Shown here one piece after another: positions 31,463 to 38,625 of a stretch of 64,000 nt of DNA (positions are counted from its first letter, which is position 1; each line of letters opens with the position of its first letter). The DNA is from Natrialba magadii ATCC 43099. Its GTDB lineage: Archaea > Halobacteriota > Halobacteria > Halobacteriales > Natrialbaceae. A program made the translations under genes and the position numbers. The stretch covers positions 3,224,001-3,288,000 of the forward strand of contig NC_013922.1 in the NCBI RefSeq assembly GCF_000025625.1, in the 5' to 3' direction. Under the pieces are notes generated by a model, which made no database searches, was not told where the DNA came from, and saw only the letters and a program-made list of their open reading frames with translations.

Positions 31463-32322
31463 GCGATTCTACTCACACGCCCCGAGAAACTGATGAGCCA
31501 CAACGCAACCGCGGTCAGGTCATCCTCATCGGTGCGATCGCACTCGCGTTCATCATCCTCGGCATCGTCGTCGTCTTCAACGGCGTCCTCTACACCGAGA
31601 CGATCTCCTCGAGTGCGACGAGTCAGAGCACCGCTGATGCGGAGCTGACACAGCACGAAGTTGAACAGACCGTTGCAGAAATCGTTCATCGCGACAATAT
31701 GGGTGAGCTCTCGGGGGAGTACAGTACGGTGATCGATGGCTTTGCTGACTACCACCAAAACGTAACAACAAACAGCGGGCCAGTCATCACAAACGTGTCC
31801 GTTGATCCGAATACCGCTACCGAAGGCACGATCGCCAGGGGAGACCTAGGCGATTTCGACACATTGTCCGATGACGACCTTACAGACGAATCTGACACCC
31901 TACAGGCTGGGCACTTCGTTCTCGAGGTTGATCCAGACGATCACGGTGAGCTTACGATCGACAGTTCACAGTCTACTGTTACGATCGAAACGAATGCTGG
32001 AGGAACAGTCGAAATCAATGGTGAACCCATCGGATCTGATCCAGTTCGCATCGACCTCGTTGCGGGGACTGTGGACGGATCACCCCATTCGGCTGTCCCT
32101 CGCGTTTTCGATCCAAACGAGGCGTATGAAAACGCGCAAGCGGAATACCAGGGCGAGATCCAAGGCGAGTACGAAATTATTACAAAAGAAGATACGCTCG
32201 CTGTCGGATCCAATACAGGTGACGATCCTATCTGGTCGGTAGACATGTCGTTCACGTACGAATCTAACGATATCTCTATCGAACAAGAGTCTGTGTTTCC
32301 AGTTTACGGGGGTGACACATGA
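31456..32322 (+). CDS. Pilin-like membrane-anchored protein, operon gene 5
   Basis: The product has 288 residues, the largest of the five small proteins. NRGQVILIGAIALAFIILGIVVVFNG (about residues 16-41) is the N-terminal helix, again preceded by R-G-Q. The outer domain is rich in Thr, Asp and Asn, with several N-x-S/T sites (NVTT, NVSV) that could be glycosylated. GC content falls here (many AAC/GAA/AAT codons) compared with the ATPase gene. The stop overlaps the next ATG by four bases. It is a probable minor pilin or filament-associated protein. Confidence 0.66.
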   Translation: MVGDSTHTPRETDEPQRNRGQVILIGAIALAFIILGIVVVFNGVLYTETISSSATSQSTADAELTQHEVEQTVAEIVHRDNMGELSGEYSTVIDGFADYHQNVTTNSGPVITNVSVDPNTATEGTIARGDLGDFDTLSDDDLTDESDTLQAGHFVLEVDPDDHGELTIDSSQSTVTIETNAGGTVEINGEPIGSDPVRIDLVAGTVDGSPHSAVPRVFDPNEAYENAQAEYQGEIQGEYEIITKEDTLAVGSNTGDDPIWSVDMSFTYESNDISIEQESVFPVYGGDT

Positions 32323-32810
32323 TCTCCGATCACGAGTCTAACGGAGATAACCGAGAGCGCGGAATGTCCATCGCCGTCACACACGTCCTCACCATCGGGA
32401 TCACGACAATCCTGATCGCGCTCTTGCTCACCAGCGCTGGCGGCCTACTCGAGACGGAGACCGATCGCTCTGCGGAGCGATCACTCGAGACGATCGGTGA
32501 ACGAATCGCTGGCGAGGTCGAGAGTGCAGACCAGCTCGCCGCCAAAGACGATCCGGACGTGACGATTACAGCAGCCCATCCACGCACTGTGGCGAACTCC
32601 GGCTACACCGTCACGTTGCGTGAGGACTGCGAAGCGCCGTTACTCGATGGTGAGACAGACTGCGTCGAACTGACGGCGAGTAACGCAGATACCGTGGTTC
32701 ACGTGCCGTTTACGACAGATCGAGACATCGATGAAAACGAGGTCGCTGGCGGAACGATCGAAATCGAGGTTGACGACGATGGAATCTCACTCACCGGAGG
32801 GAACCGATGA
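32319..32810 (+). CDS. Pilin-like membrane-anchored protein, operon gene 6
   Basis: The product has 163 residues. ERGMSIAVTHVLTIGITTILIALLLTSAGGLL (about residues 9-40) is the single membrane segment; the outer part is an acidic beta-rich domain with two Cys (EDCEAPL...TDCVEL) that could form a disulfide outside the cell. It is flanked on both sides by ATGA overlaps, so expression must be coupled with the pilus operon. It is probably a minor pilin; no known enzyme motif is present. Confidence 0.66.
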   Translation: MISDHESNGDNRERGMSIAVTHVLTIGITTILIALLLTSAGGLLETETDRSAERSLETIGERIAGEVESADQLAAKDDPDVTITAAHPRTVANSGYTVTLREDCEAPLLDGETDCVELTASNADTVVHVPFTTDRDIDENEVAGGTIEIEVDDDGISLTGGNR

Positions 32811-33574
32811 AGCGATCTGAACAGTCACCGGGGCGATTCAGTTGTGATGACCGCGGTGTCTCTGAGGTCATCGCGTTCGTCCTGGTCTTCGGAATCATCC
32901 TCTCGTCGGTTGCACTGCTCTCGATGACTGGCTTTCAGGCGATGGAAGACTACCAGGAAAACGAACAACTGCAAAATGCTGAGCGGGCGATGGACGCGCT
33001 CGCGGAGAACTATAACGATGTGTTACAACACAGCGCGATCGAAGAGCGCTACGCCGAACTCTCCCTGCGAGAAGGAACAGTTTCGACCGGCAGTAGCGGA
33101 ACGGAGGTTACAGTCTCAATCAATGGTGAATCGATTCACGACAATTCGGCGAGCAACTTCTACGACCCTAATACGGATTCCGTCAGTCTCGGTGAATTTG
33201 CCTACACCACCGGTTCGGATACAGTCGCCTACGATGGTGGAGCCGTCGTTCGGGAGAGCGAATTCGGGAGCGCCGTCGTCAGGCAACCGCACCTAACGTG
33301 CAATGATGACCGAGCTATCATCTCACTCGTGGCGATCGACGCCGACGAGCGGTCGATCCAGAGCAGTGACGGTCTTGGGTTCACGATGTCTGTCGAGAAT
33401 CGAACGACAGAAGTGTACGATGAGGACATTGACAACGTCTCAGTTTCTGCCGGCTCATCACCAGCACAGACCGCCTGGGAGGATCACATCCTCGACCGAG
33501 GTAATTGGGACGAGGGCGAGTGTACTGCAGACGAAGTTCTCGTAACAGTCGTGGAAGTCTCCATCGAGTACTGA
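32807..33574 (+). CDS. Type IV pilin-like protein, last gene of the operon
   Basis: The product has 255 residues. CDDRGVSEVIAFVLVFGIILSSVALLSMTG (about residues 13-42) resembles the archaeal pilin N-terminus (R-x-V-S-x-V-I) more closely than its four neighbours, so this may be the main structural or initiating pilin of the set. The helix continues as a heptad-like stretch (MEDYQENEQLQNAERAMDALAENY), which in pilins packs in the filament core. The C-terminal domain has paired cysteines (HLTCND, DEGECTAD). It ends 38 bases before a convergent gene. Confidence 0.7.
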   Translation: MKRSEQSPGRFSCDDRGVSEVIAFVLVFGIILSSVALLSMTGFQAMEDYQENEQLQNAERAMDALAENYNDVLQHSAIEERYAELSLREGTVSTGSSGTEVTVSINGESIHDNSASNFYDPNTDSVSLGEFAYTTGSDTVAYDGGAVVRESEFGSAVVRQPHLTCNDDRAIISLVAIDADERSIQSSDGLGFTMSVENRTTEVYDEDIDNVSVSAGSSPAQTAWEDHILDRGNWDEGECTADEVLVTVVEVSIEY

Positions 33575-33612
33575 TCACACAACCACCACAACCACCGCGA
33601 CTCCCTCTCCTC

Positions 33613-34998
33613 TTACTCGTCGTTCCACGCACCCGTCAACATCGCCCGCAAGCCCGCTCGCTTCGTGAGTGCCTCAACTCGAGTACCATGCACGTCGAGC
33701 GTACCAGCCGTTTCGAGGTAGAGTCCGTTCGAGAGTTGGCGTGGCTTGGCCATAGGTGTGCCATCGGCAGCGTGCGGAGTGTCGTTCAAGATTGTTGTCG
33801 ACGGGGGACTCGAGTTGGTGCTGTCCCCGTCTACGCCACTGCTTGCGTGCTCGGTATCTACACTCTGCTCCGAGTCCACGTCTGCCGGACTCCAGGGGAC
33901 CGAAATTCCGCTGAGGCCGCGTTCGAAGAGATATTCCGTGGCCTGTACGAGTGCTTCGTGCGACTGCGAGTGACCGATCGCGCCGATCGAGCCGCGGTCG
34001 TTGAAAAAACGGACGACGTAGGGGTCGGTTGCTGCGTCGTCGTCGGTGTCCACCGTAGAGTCGGCGCTGTCGTCCGCGTCTGTCGCTCCTTCAGACGTCG
34101 GCGTTTCAGCCGTTCTGTGGGTGCCGTCACCGCCGACAGGCCCGTCCTGGTCGACCCCCTCGTCCGGATCCACCGCTGATTCGGTCTCCGTGTTCGGTTC
34201 GGCCTCCGACGCTGACGCTGGTTCTGTGTCGCTCCCTCTCCCTTCTCCCTCGTCTTCTGCGGTCGCGCCACCAGCGCCAGTGGTCTTGTCCGCCGTCGAC
34301 TCTGTAAACTGGAGCGACACGTCCTCGTGGACATCGCCAGCATCAGCCGGAAGTTGCAACCCATCGTCGGATCCGAACGAAACGAGCAGTTGATCGACGA
34401 ACCGCGCCGTCGCCGTCTCGAGTGCCGCCGCGCTCGCTGCCTCCCCTGTCGCGTCGGTGAGCGTCGCGACGATTTCGTCGACCAGTTGCGGGCGCTCGAG
34501 TGCAAACTGTCTCGCGATGGCCTGTCGACTGGTCGGATCGAGGCGCTGGCCGACCGCGGCACGCGTGAAGTACTCGATCGACTCCTCGTGGTCGACGAGT
34601 TCGTCGAGTGAACAGACGAGTCGATCGATAGCGCCCACTCCAGTCTCCGTCCCGGCGAGAAAGAGGAACTGGCGGCCGTTCGTGTAGAGTGCCCGGTCGA
34701 TCCCACTCCAGGTCATCGCTTCGAGCAGAGAGCGCGCTCGATCTGTTTCGAGTGTCTCGGTTGCGGGTTCGACAGCGACGAGGAGAGCAGGGACGTCATC
34801 GACGGCAAAGACGTACTCGAGTGCGGTGTCGTCGACTGTCGTCTCGGCCGTACACGAGTCGGCGTGGACGTCCCAGCCGAGCGTCTCGAGGAAGGGGTCG
34901 ACGAACCAGGTGCGCGTCGCCGGGCGCACGGCCGGTGGTGCGGACTCGACCACGGAGCGTGATCGAGCGACGAACGTGCGAAGCGCAGCGCCGGTCAT
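33613..34998 (-). CDS. Protein with restriction-endonuclease (HsdR_N)-like N-terminal domain, unknown function
   Basis: The product has 461 residues. Residues about 25-130 follow the HsdR N-terminal pattern: VDPFLETLGWDV, then LEYVFAVDDVPALLVAVEPA, then YTNGRQFLFL. In active PD-(D/E)xK enzymes the middle segment reads D-Y...E-x-K; here it is E-Y...E-P-A, so the catalytic Asp and Lys are missing and cleavage is unlikely. A helical part follows to about 230, then an acidic Ser/Thr/Glu linker (about 235-330), then a C-terminal domain (YVVRFFNDRGSIGAIGHSQS... and a final LSNGLYLETAG). No methylase or specificity gene is nearby. Lying between pilus and chemotaxis operons it could serve either or neither. 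Confidence 0.6.
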   Translation of the reverse strand: MTGAALRTFVARSRSVVESAPPAVRPATRTWFVDPFLETLGWDVHADSCTAETTVDDTALEYVFAVDDVPALLVAVEPATETLETDRARSLLEAMTWSGIDRALYTNGRQFLFLAGTETGVGAIDRLVCSLDELVDHEESIEYFTRAAVGQRLDPTSRQAIARQFALERPQLVDEIVATLTDATGEAASAAALETATARFVDQLLVSFGSDDGLQLPADAGDVHEDVSLQFTESTADKTTGAGGATAEDEGEGRGSDTEPASASEAEPNTETESAVDPDEGVDQDGPVGGDGTHRTAETPTSEGATDADDSADSTVDTDDDAATDPYVVRFFNDRGSIGAIGHSQSHEALVQATEYLFERGLSGISVPWSPADVDSEQSVDTEHASSGVDGDSTNSSPPSTTILNDTPHAADGTPMAKPRQLSNGLYLETAGTLDVHGTRVEALTKRAGLRAMLTGAWNDE

Positions 34999-35070
34999 GT
35001 GACAGCGATACTCGGCGAGGGGTCATGTAACGCTCGGCTGACTTTCAGGGGACGAAGACGGACGGTGATC

Positions 35071-35121
35071 TGTGATCTATCGGTTGCTGTGATCTATCGG
35101 TTGCTGTGATCTATCGGTTGC
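35071..35121. repeat. Three perfect copies of a 17-nt tandem repeat
   Basis: TGTGATCTATCGGTTGC occurs at 35071-35087, 35088-35104 and 35105-35121 with no mismatch. A partial copy start (TGATC, 35066-35070) precedes it. The array lies 73 bases upstream of the HsdR_N-like gene and 86 bases beyond the end of cheR, both on the minus strand, so it may sit in the former's control region. Confidence 0.85.
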
Positions 35122-35207
35122 TGTCACGTTCGAAGGATGGCAAGAGGACCACCAGGTGCTGACTGGAACGTACTCGAGTAGAGATGCTGAGAGACAGGTC
35201 CCGAACG

Positions 35208-36158
35208 CTACGGGGTGTCACACTGGTAGATACGTCGACGTGCGTCGCGGACCTCGAAGGCGGATTTCAGTGATGGCGGAATCGTCTCGGCCTTGCCGAT
35301 AACGAGGAAACCGTCGTTGGTCAGCGAGCGTGCGATCGTCTGCAATATTGGGCGCTTGAACTCGTTGTCGATGTAGATAAACAGGTTTCGGCAGACGACG
35401 AGGTCGAAGTCGCCGGTCGATTTCGGCTCGTCGTTGATGAGGTCGTGGCGTTCGAACGTCACGGACTGGCGAATATGATCATCGAGTGTATATGTTCGGC
35501 CCTGGCGTTCGACGTACTGCTCGTACTGTTCGTCGTACTCCTCGAGGAACGAGAGCTGGTCGTCCAGGTCGACGGTACGGGGCGCTTCGTAGACGCCGTT
35601 TCGGGCAGTCTCGAGTGCTGGCTTGCTGATGTCGGTGCCGAGGATTTCGACGGCGTCAGCGTCGATTTCGGGGTCGAGATGGGCAAGCAAGGATAGCGAG
35701 TACGGTTCGCGACCGTCTGCACAGGCTGCACTCCAGATTCGGATCGTCTCGTCGGTGTCCTTTGTACGGGCGCTACAGTGGCGCAGAATCTGGCGGATAC
35801 CGTCCCAGACCTCGGGGTTTCTGAAAAAGCCGGTGACGTTGATGCTGAAAGACTCGAGAAGAGACTCCTGTTCCTCGGGTTCGCTGTGAAGCAGGTCGAC
35901 GTACTCGGCGTAGGTATCGGTCTGTGTTCGGCGCATTCGCGAGGAGATGCGCCGGTCGAGGTAGCTGTCGTTGTAGTGGCTCGTCGCGAAGTTGAGTTCG
36001 TCCTCGACGAACGCGAGGAGGTCGTCGAAGGCGTCTTCATCTGTCTCTGCGGGAGCTTTTGGACTTGAGCGTGAGCCTGGGCCCGGATTTGAATCTGGAT
36101 CTGAACCTGATACAGTGTCTGTCTCGCTATCAGCAGCAGACTCTGACTGCCCGCTCAC
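35208..36158 (-). CDS. cheR: Chemotaxis receptor methyltransferase CheR
   Basis: This 316-residue enzyme uses SAM to methylate glutamates on chemoreceptors, the adaptation partner of CheB. The N-terminal helical domain (YNDSYLDRRISSRMRRTQTDTYAEY) is followed by the SAM-binding core (IRIWSAACADGREPYSLSLLAHL), ILGTDISKPAL and FDLVVCRNLFIYID. The first roughly 35 residues are acidic, Gly/Ser-rich and disordered. It is the last gene of the che operon and overlaps cheD by four bases. No receptor gene (htr) lies in the window, so its substrates are encoded elsewhere. Confidence 0.95.
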   Translation of the reverse strand: MSGQSESAADSETDTVSGSDPDSNPGPGSRSSPKAPAETDEDAFDDLLAFVEDELNFATSHYNDSYLDRRISSRMRRTQTDTYAEYVDLLHSEPEEQESLLESFSINVTGFFRNPEVWDGIRQILRHCSARTKDTDETIRIWSAACADGREPYSLSLLAHLDPEIDADAVEILGTDISKPALETARNGVYEAPRTVDLDDQLSFLEEYDEQYEQYVERQGRTYTLDDHIRQSVTFERHDLINDEPKSTGDFDLVVCRNLFIYIDNEFKRPILQTIARSLTNDGFLVIGKAETIPPSLKSAFEVRDARRRIYQCDTP

Positions 36159-36676
36159 AGCTCCGTCACTTCCTGCGTGCCATCCTCGTTCGAACTCTTC
36201 ACTACGAGCGTCCCCGTTCCGGGGGTGAACTCGACCGTTCGGCCGCGGTCACCACCCAGGTCAGCCGCGACCAGCGGCACGCCAAGCTTCTCGAGTTCGG
36301 CCTTGGCCGCGGCGATATTTCGCTGGCCGACGCCGTCGCCGAAGCTATCGAACTCGAACATGTCGCTGCCGCCCGCGAGTTTGGCCTCGACGGCGGTGTA
36401 GCTCGCGCCGCGCTCGACCATGCGCCGAAGCAGTGCGCGGATGGCAGTATCCGCGTACTTCCCCGGTTTTCGGTCGCTGTTCTCGGCTGCGTCGCCGTCA
36501 GGGAGCATCGTGTGGGCGAGGCCACCAATCTCCGTCTCGGGATCGTAGAGGGCAATTGCGACACAGGAGCCGAGTCCGTAGGATTTGAGTGTATCGTCGC
36601 CGTCGCTGACGGTCAGTTCGGAGATACCAACCTGGACCGGCGTCGGCGCGCCCGGTTCTGTTCCGTATGTCTTCAT
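36155..36676 (-). CDS. cheD: Chemoreceptor glutamine deamidase CheD
   Basis: This 173-residue enzyme deamidates receptor glutamines and binds CheC. The catalytic Cys-His-Thr set is visible in LGSCVAIALYD (Cys) and GGLAHTMLPD (His, Thr). The remainder (YADTAIRALLRRMVERGA, KLAGGSDMFEF) follows the family. The operon order CheC-CheD fits their known CheC-CheD complex, which controls CheY-P level during adaptation in archaea and Bacillus. It overlaps both neighbours by four bases. Confidence 0.95.
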   Translation of the reverse strand: MKTYGTEPGAPTPVQVGISELTVSDGDDTLKSYGLGSCVAIALYDPETEIGGLAHTMLPDGDAAENSDRKPGKYADTAIRALLRRMVERGASYTAVEAKLAGGSDMFEFDSFGDGVGQRNIAAAKAELEKLGVPLVAADLGGDRGRTVEFTPGTGTLVVKSSNEDGTQEVTEL

Positions 36677-37941
36677 GTGTCAGTAACTTCCTGGAATTCG
36701 GCGGTCGTCGGTGCCTGTTCGATTCGGTCGACGTCGAGATCGTTTAGCGCGCGTTCGAGGTCTGACTCGTCAGGGATCGCGTAGATCTCACAGTCGAACT
36801 CCTGTCCGTCGGCGACGATAACCGTGTCGAAGACGAACGCAAACTCCTGTTCCTCGCCGAGCTGGATCACGACGGGATCGACCGCGGCAGCGCCGATATC
36901 GTGGATGAATTCCGGCGTCGAGTGGTCGATCGTCGTATCGAGCACGTTGGCCCAGCCGTCGAGGAACCCGCTGGCCATAATGTTCCCCAGTTCCGTGATC
37001 GCACTCTGGCCCATCTGGCCGAAGCCATCCTCGTCAACCTCCATCGGAACCATCGCGTCGACGATTTCGTTTGCCGACTCCTCGTCGAACAGGAACAGCA
37101 AGTATCCGCTTGGGAGACCGTCGAATTCGAAGGCAACGCCGACGAGTCGCTCGTCGGGCACCTGCTCGGGAATCGTCTCGAGTGAGACGAAGTTGAGCCG
37201 CCGGATCTCGACGCTTGTATCGATACCGGTGAGCGTCGTTGCCGTTTTTGCGACCTCCTCTGCGCCCTGTTCTGCCATACGGTCGAAGCCATCGAGTTTG
37301 TCGTACTCGATCCCGTCACTGGCTCGGAGTTGTTCGAGAAGCGACGCCATCGACTCGCGTTCGGGGAAGAGGTAGTGACTGAACCCGACCTGGGTCTCGA
37401 TTGTCTCGATCTGGCTCTGAAAGAGCAGTGCGAGGTCGTCACCGGCTGGCGCTTCCTCGACTTCGTCGAAGAACGTCTCGGCCGAGTGACCCTCGACGAA
37501 CTCGGGCGTCGACACGTCGATCACCGTCTCGAGGACGTCCGCCCAGCCGTCGATAAAGCCGTTGTTCATGATGTTGCCGACCTCGGTGGCCGCACTCTTG
37601 GTCATCTCGTCGAACTCCTCGAGGTCGCCGTCTTCGTTAGTGGCGTCAGCGTCGGTCGCCGACTCCTCCAGGAGTGTCTCGACGATACGAAGCGCGTTCT
37701 CACGCTCGAAGACGATGACGGAGTAGCCGTCTATCGCGCCGGTGAGTTCGACCCGGACGCCGACTTTCGCGGTCGAATCCTCGAAGTCGCGGCGGATCTC
37801 CCGGCCGCGCATGAAGTTGAGCTTCGTGACACCAGCTCGGGTTTCGACGTCAGTCATGTGTGTCAGCCGCCCCGCTGCGAGGCCGGCACCCTCTCGAGCC
37901 ATCCGGTAGAACGTCCCGAGTGCGTTGACGTCGAGTTTCAT
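36673..37941 (-). CDS. cheC: CheC-type CheY-P phosphatase, tandem two-domain form
   Basis: The product has 422 residues holding two full CheC units. Each unit carries the active pattern E-x-x-N followed by an acidic-Pro segment: ATEVGNIMNNGFIDGW...STPEF in the first half and ITELGNIMASGFLDGW...STPEF in the second. CheC removes phosphate from CheY and so ends the signal. The double form doubles the active sites within one chain. It is coded between a single-domain cheC and cheD, with four-base overlaps on both sides. A second gene symbol number cannot be assigned from sequence alone. Confidence 0.9.
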   Translation of the reverse strand: MKLDVNALGTFYRMAREGAGLAAGRLTHMTDVETRAGVTKLNFMRGREIRRDFEDSTAKVGVRVELTGAIDGYSVIVFERENALRIVETLLEESATDADATNEDGDLEEFDEMTKSAATEVGNIMNNGFIDGWADVLETVIDVSTPEFVEGHSAETFFDEVEEAPAGDDLALLFQSQIETIETQVGFSHYLFPERESMASLLEQLRASDGIEYDKLDGFDRMAEQGAEEVAKTATTLTGIDTSVEIRRLNFVSLETIPEQVPDERLVGVAFEFDGLPSGYLLFLFDEESANEIVDAMVPMEVDEDGFGQMGQSAITELGNIMASGFLDGWANVLDTTIDHSTPEFIHDIGAAAVDPVVIQLGEEQEFAFVFDTVIVADGQEFDCEIYAIPDESDLERALNDLDVDRIEQAPTTAEFQEVTDT

Positions 37942-38543
37942 GCTGGTTGCACGTCGATACCGTTGACCAGTTCGACGAACTCTTCGAGATCCGGGAAGGC
38001 GTAGATCTCGGCCTCGATCTGGTAGCTCGGAACCGTAAGGTCCGAGTCGAAGAACAGGGCGAGATCGTCGTTCCCGAGTCCAGCCGTTCGCGTGACGATT
38101 TCCTCACCGGGCGCGTAGACGAGCTGTGGGGCCGCCGTGTCGATCATGCGTCCCATCACGTCCGCCCAGCCGTCGATGAACCCGCTTGCCATCATGTTCC
38201 CCATCTCCTCGACGGCGCTGCGAGCCATCTTTCCGGAGACGTCGGACATGTCGTCGACGACGTCGTTGAGCATAATCGCGGTGATTTTCTTCGCACTCTC
38301 TTCGGGGAAGAGAATGAGAATGTGCCCGTGTGGCGGGTTGAGAAGCCGTACCCGAACCCCGACTCGCTTGCCGGGCTCGAGCTGGGAGTCGAGGTCGTCT
38401 ACGTCGATGAAGTTCGTTTTCATCACCTCCATCTGGGCGTCCTGCCCGGTCAGTTTGGTCATGTTGTCGGCGACGCCGTTCGTCCCGACCTTTGCCATTT
38501 CGTTAATGAAACTTAGTTTCCGAATGTCGACCATCAGCGTCAT
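37938..38543 (-). CDS. cheC: CheC-type CheY-P phosphatase, single domain
   Basis: This 201-residue CheC has one active motif, VEEMGNMMASGFIDGWADVM, then TAAPQL. Starts at ATG 38543 (MTLMVDIRKLSF) or ATG 38534 (MVDIRKLSF) are both plausible; the second fits the family better. It lies 82 bases after cheA on the same strand and overlaps the double-domain cheC by four bases. Together the two genes give three CheC units in one operon, more than usual. Confidence 0.92.
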   Translation of the reverse strand: MTLMVDIRKLSFINEMAKVGTNGVADNMTKLTGQDAQMEVMKTNFIDVDDLDSQLEPGKRVGVRVRLLNPPHGHILILFPEESAKKITAIMLNDVVDDMSDVSGKMARSAVEEMGNMMASGFIDGWADVMGRMIDTAAPQLVYAPGEEIVTRTAGLGNDDLALFFDSDLTVPSYQIEAEIYAFPDLEEFVELVNGIDVQPA

Positions 38544-38625
38544 GAATTCCTCTGTCGATATGCGTCTGTATCTGCGTCTGCGTCTGCAGCCATTTGTCCG
38601 TGTCTCGATACCGTTTCGTTCGCGT

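Noticed and set aside
35071-35121. CRISPR array
   Set aside because: Only three 17-nt copies, directly abutting with no spacers, and no cas genes in the window.
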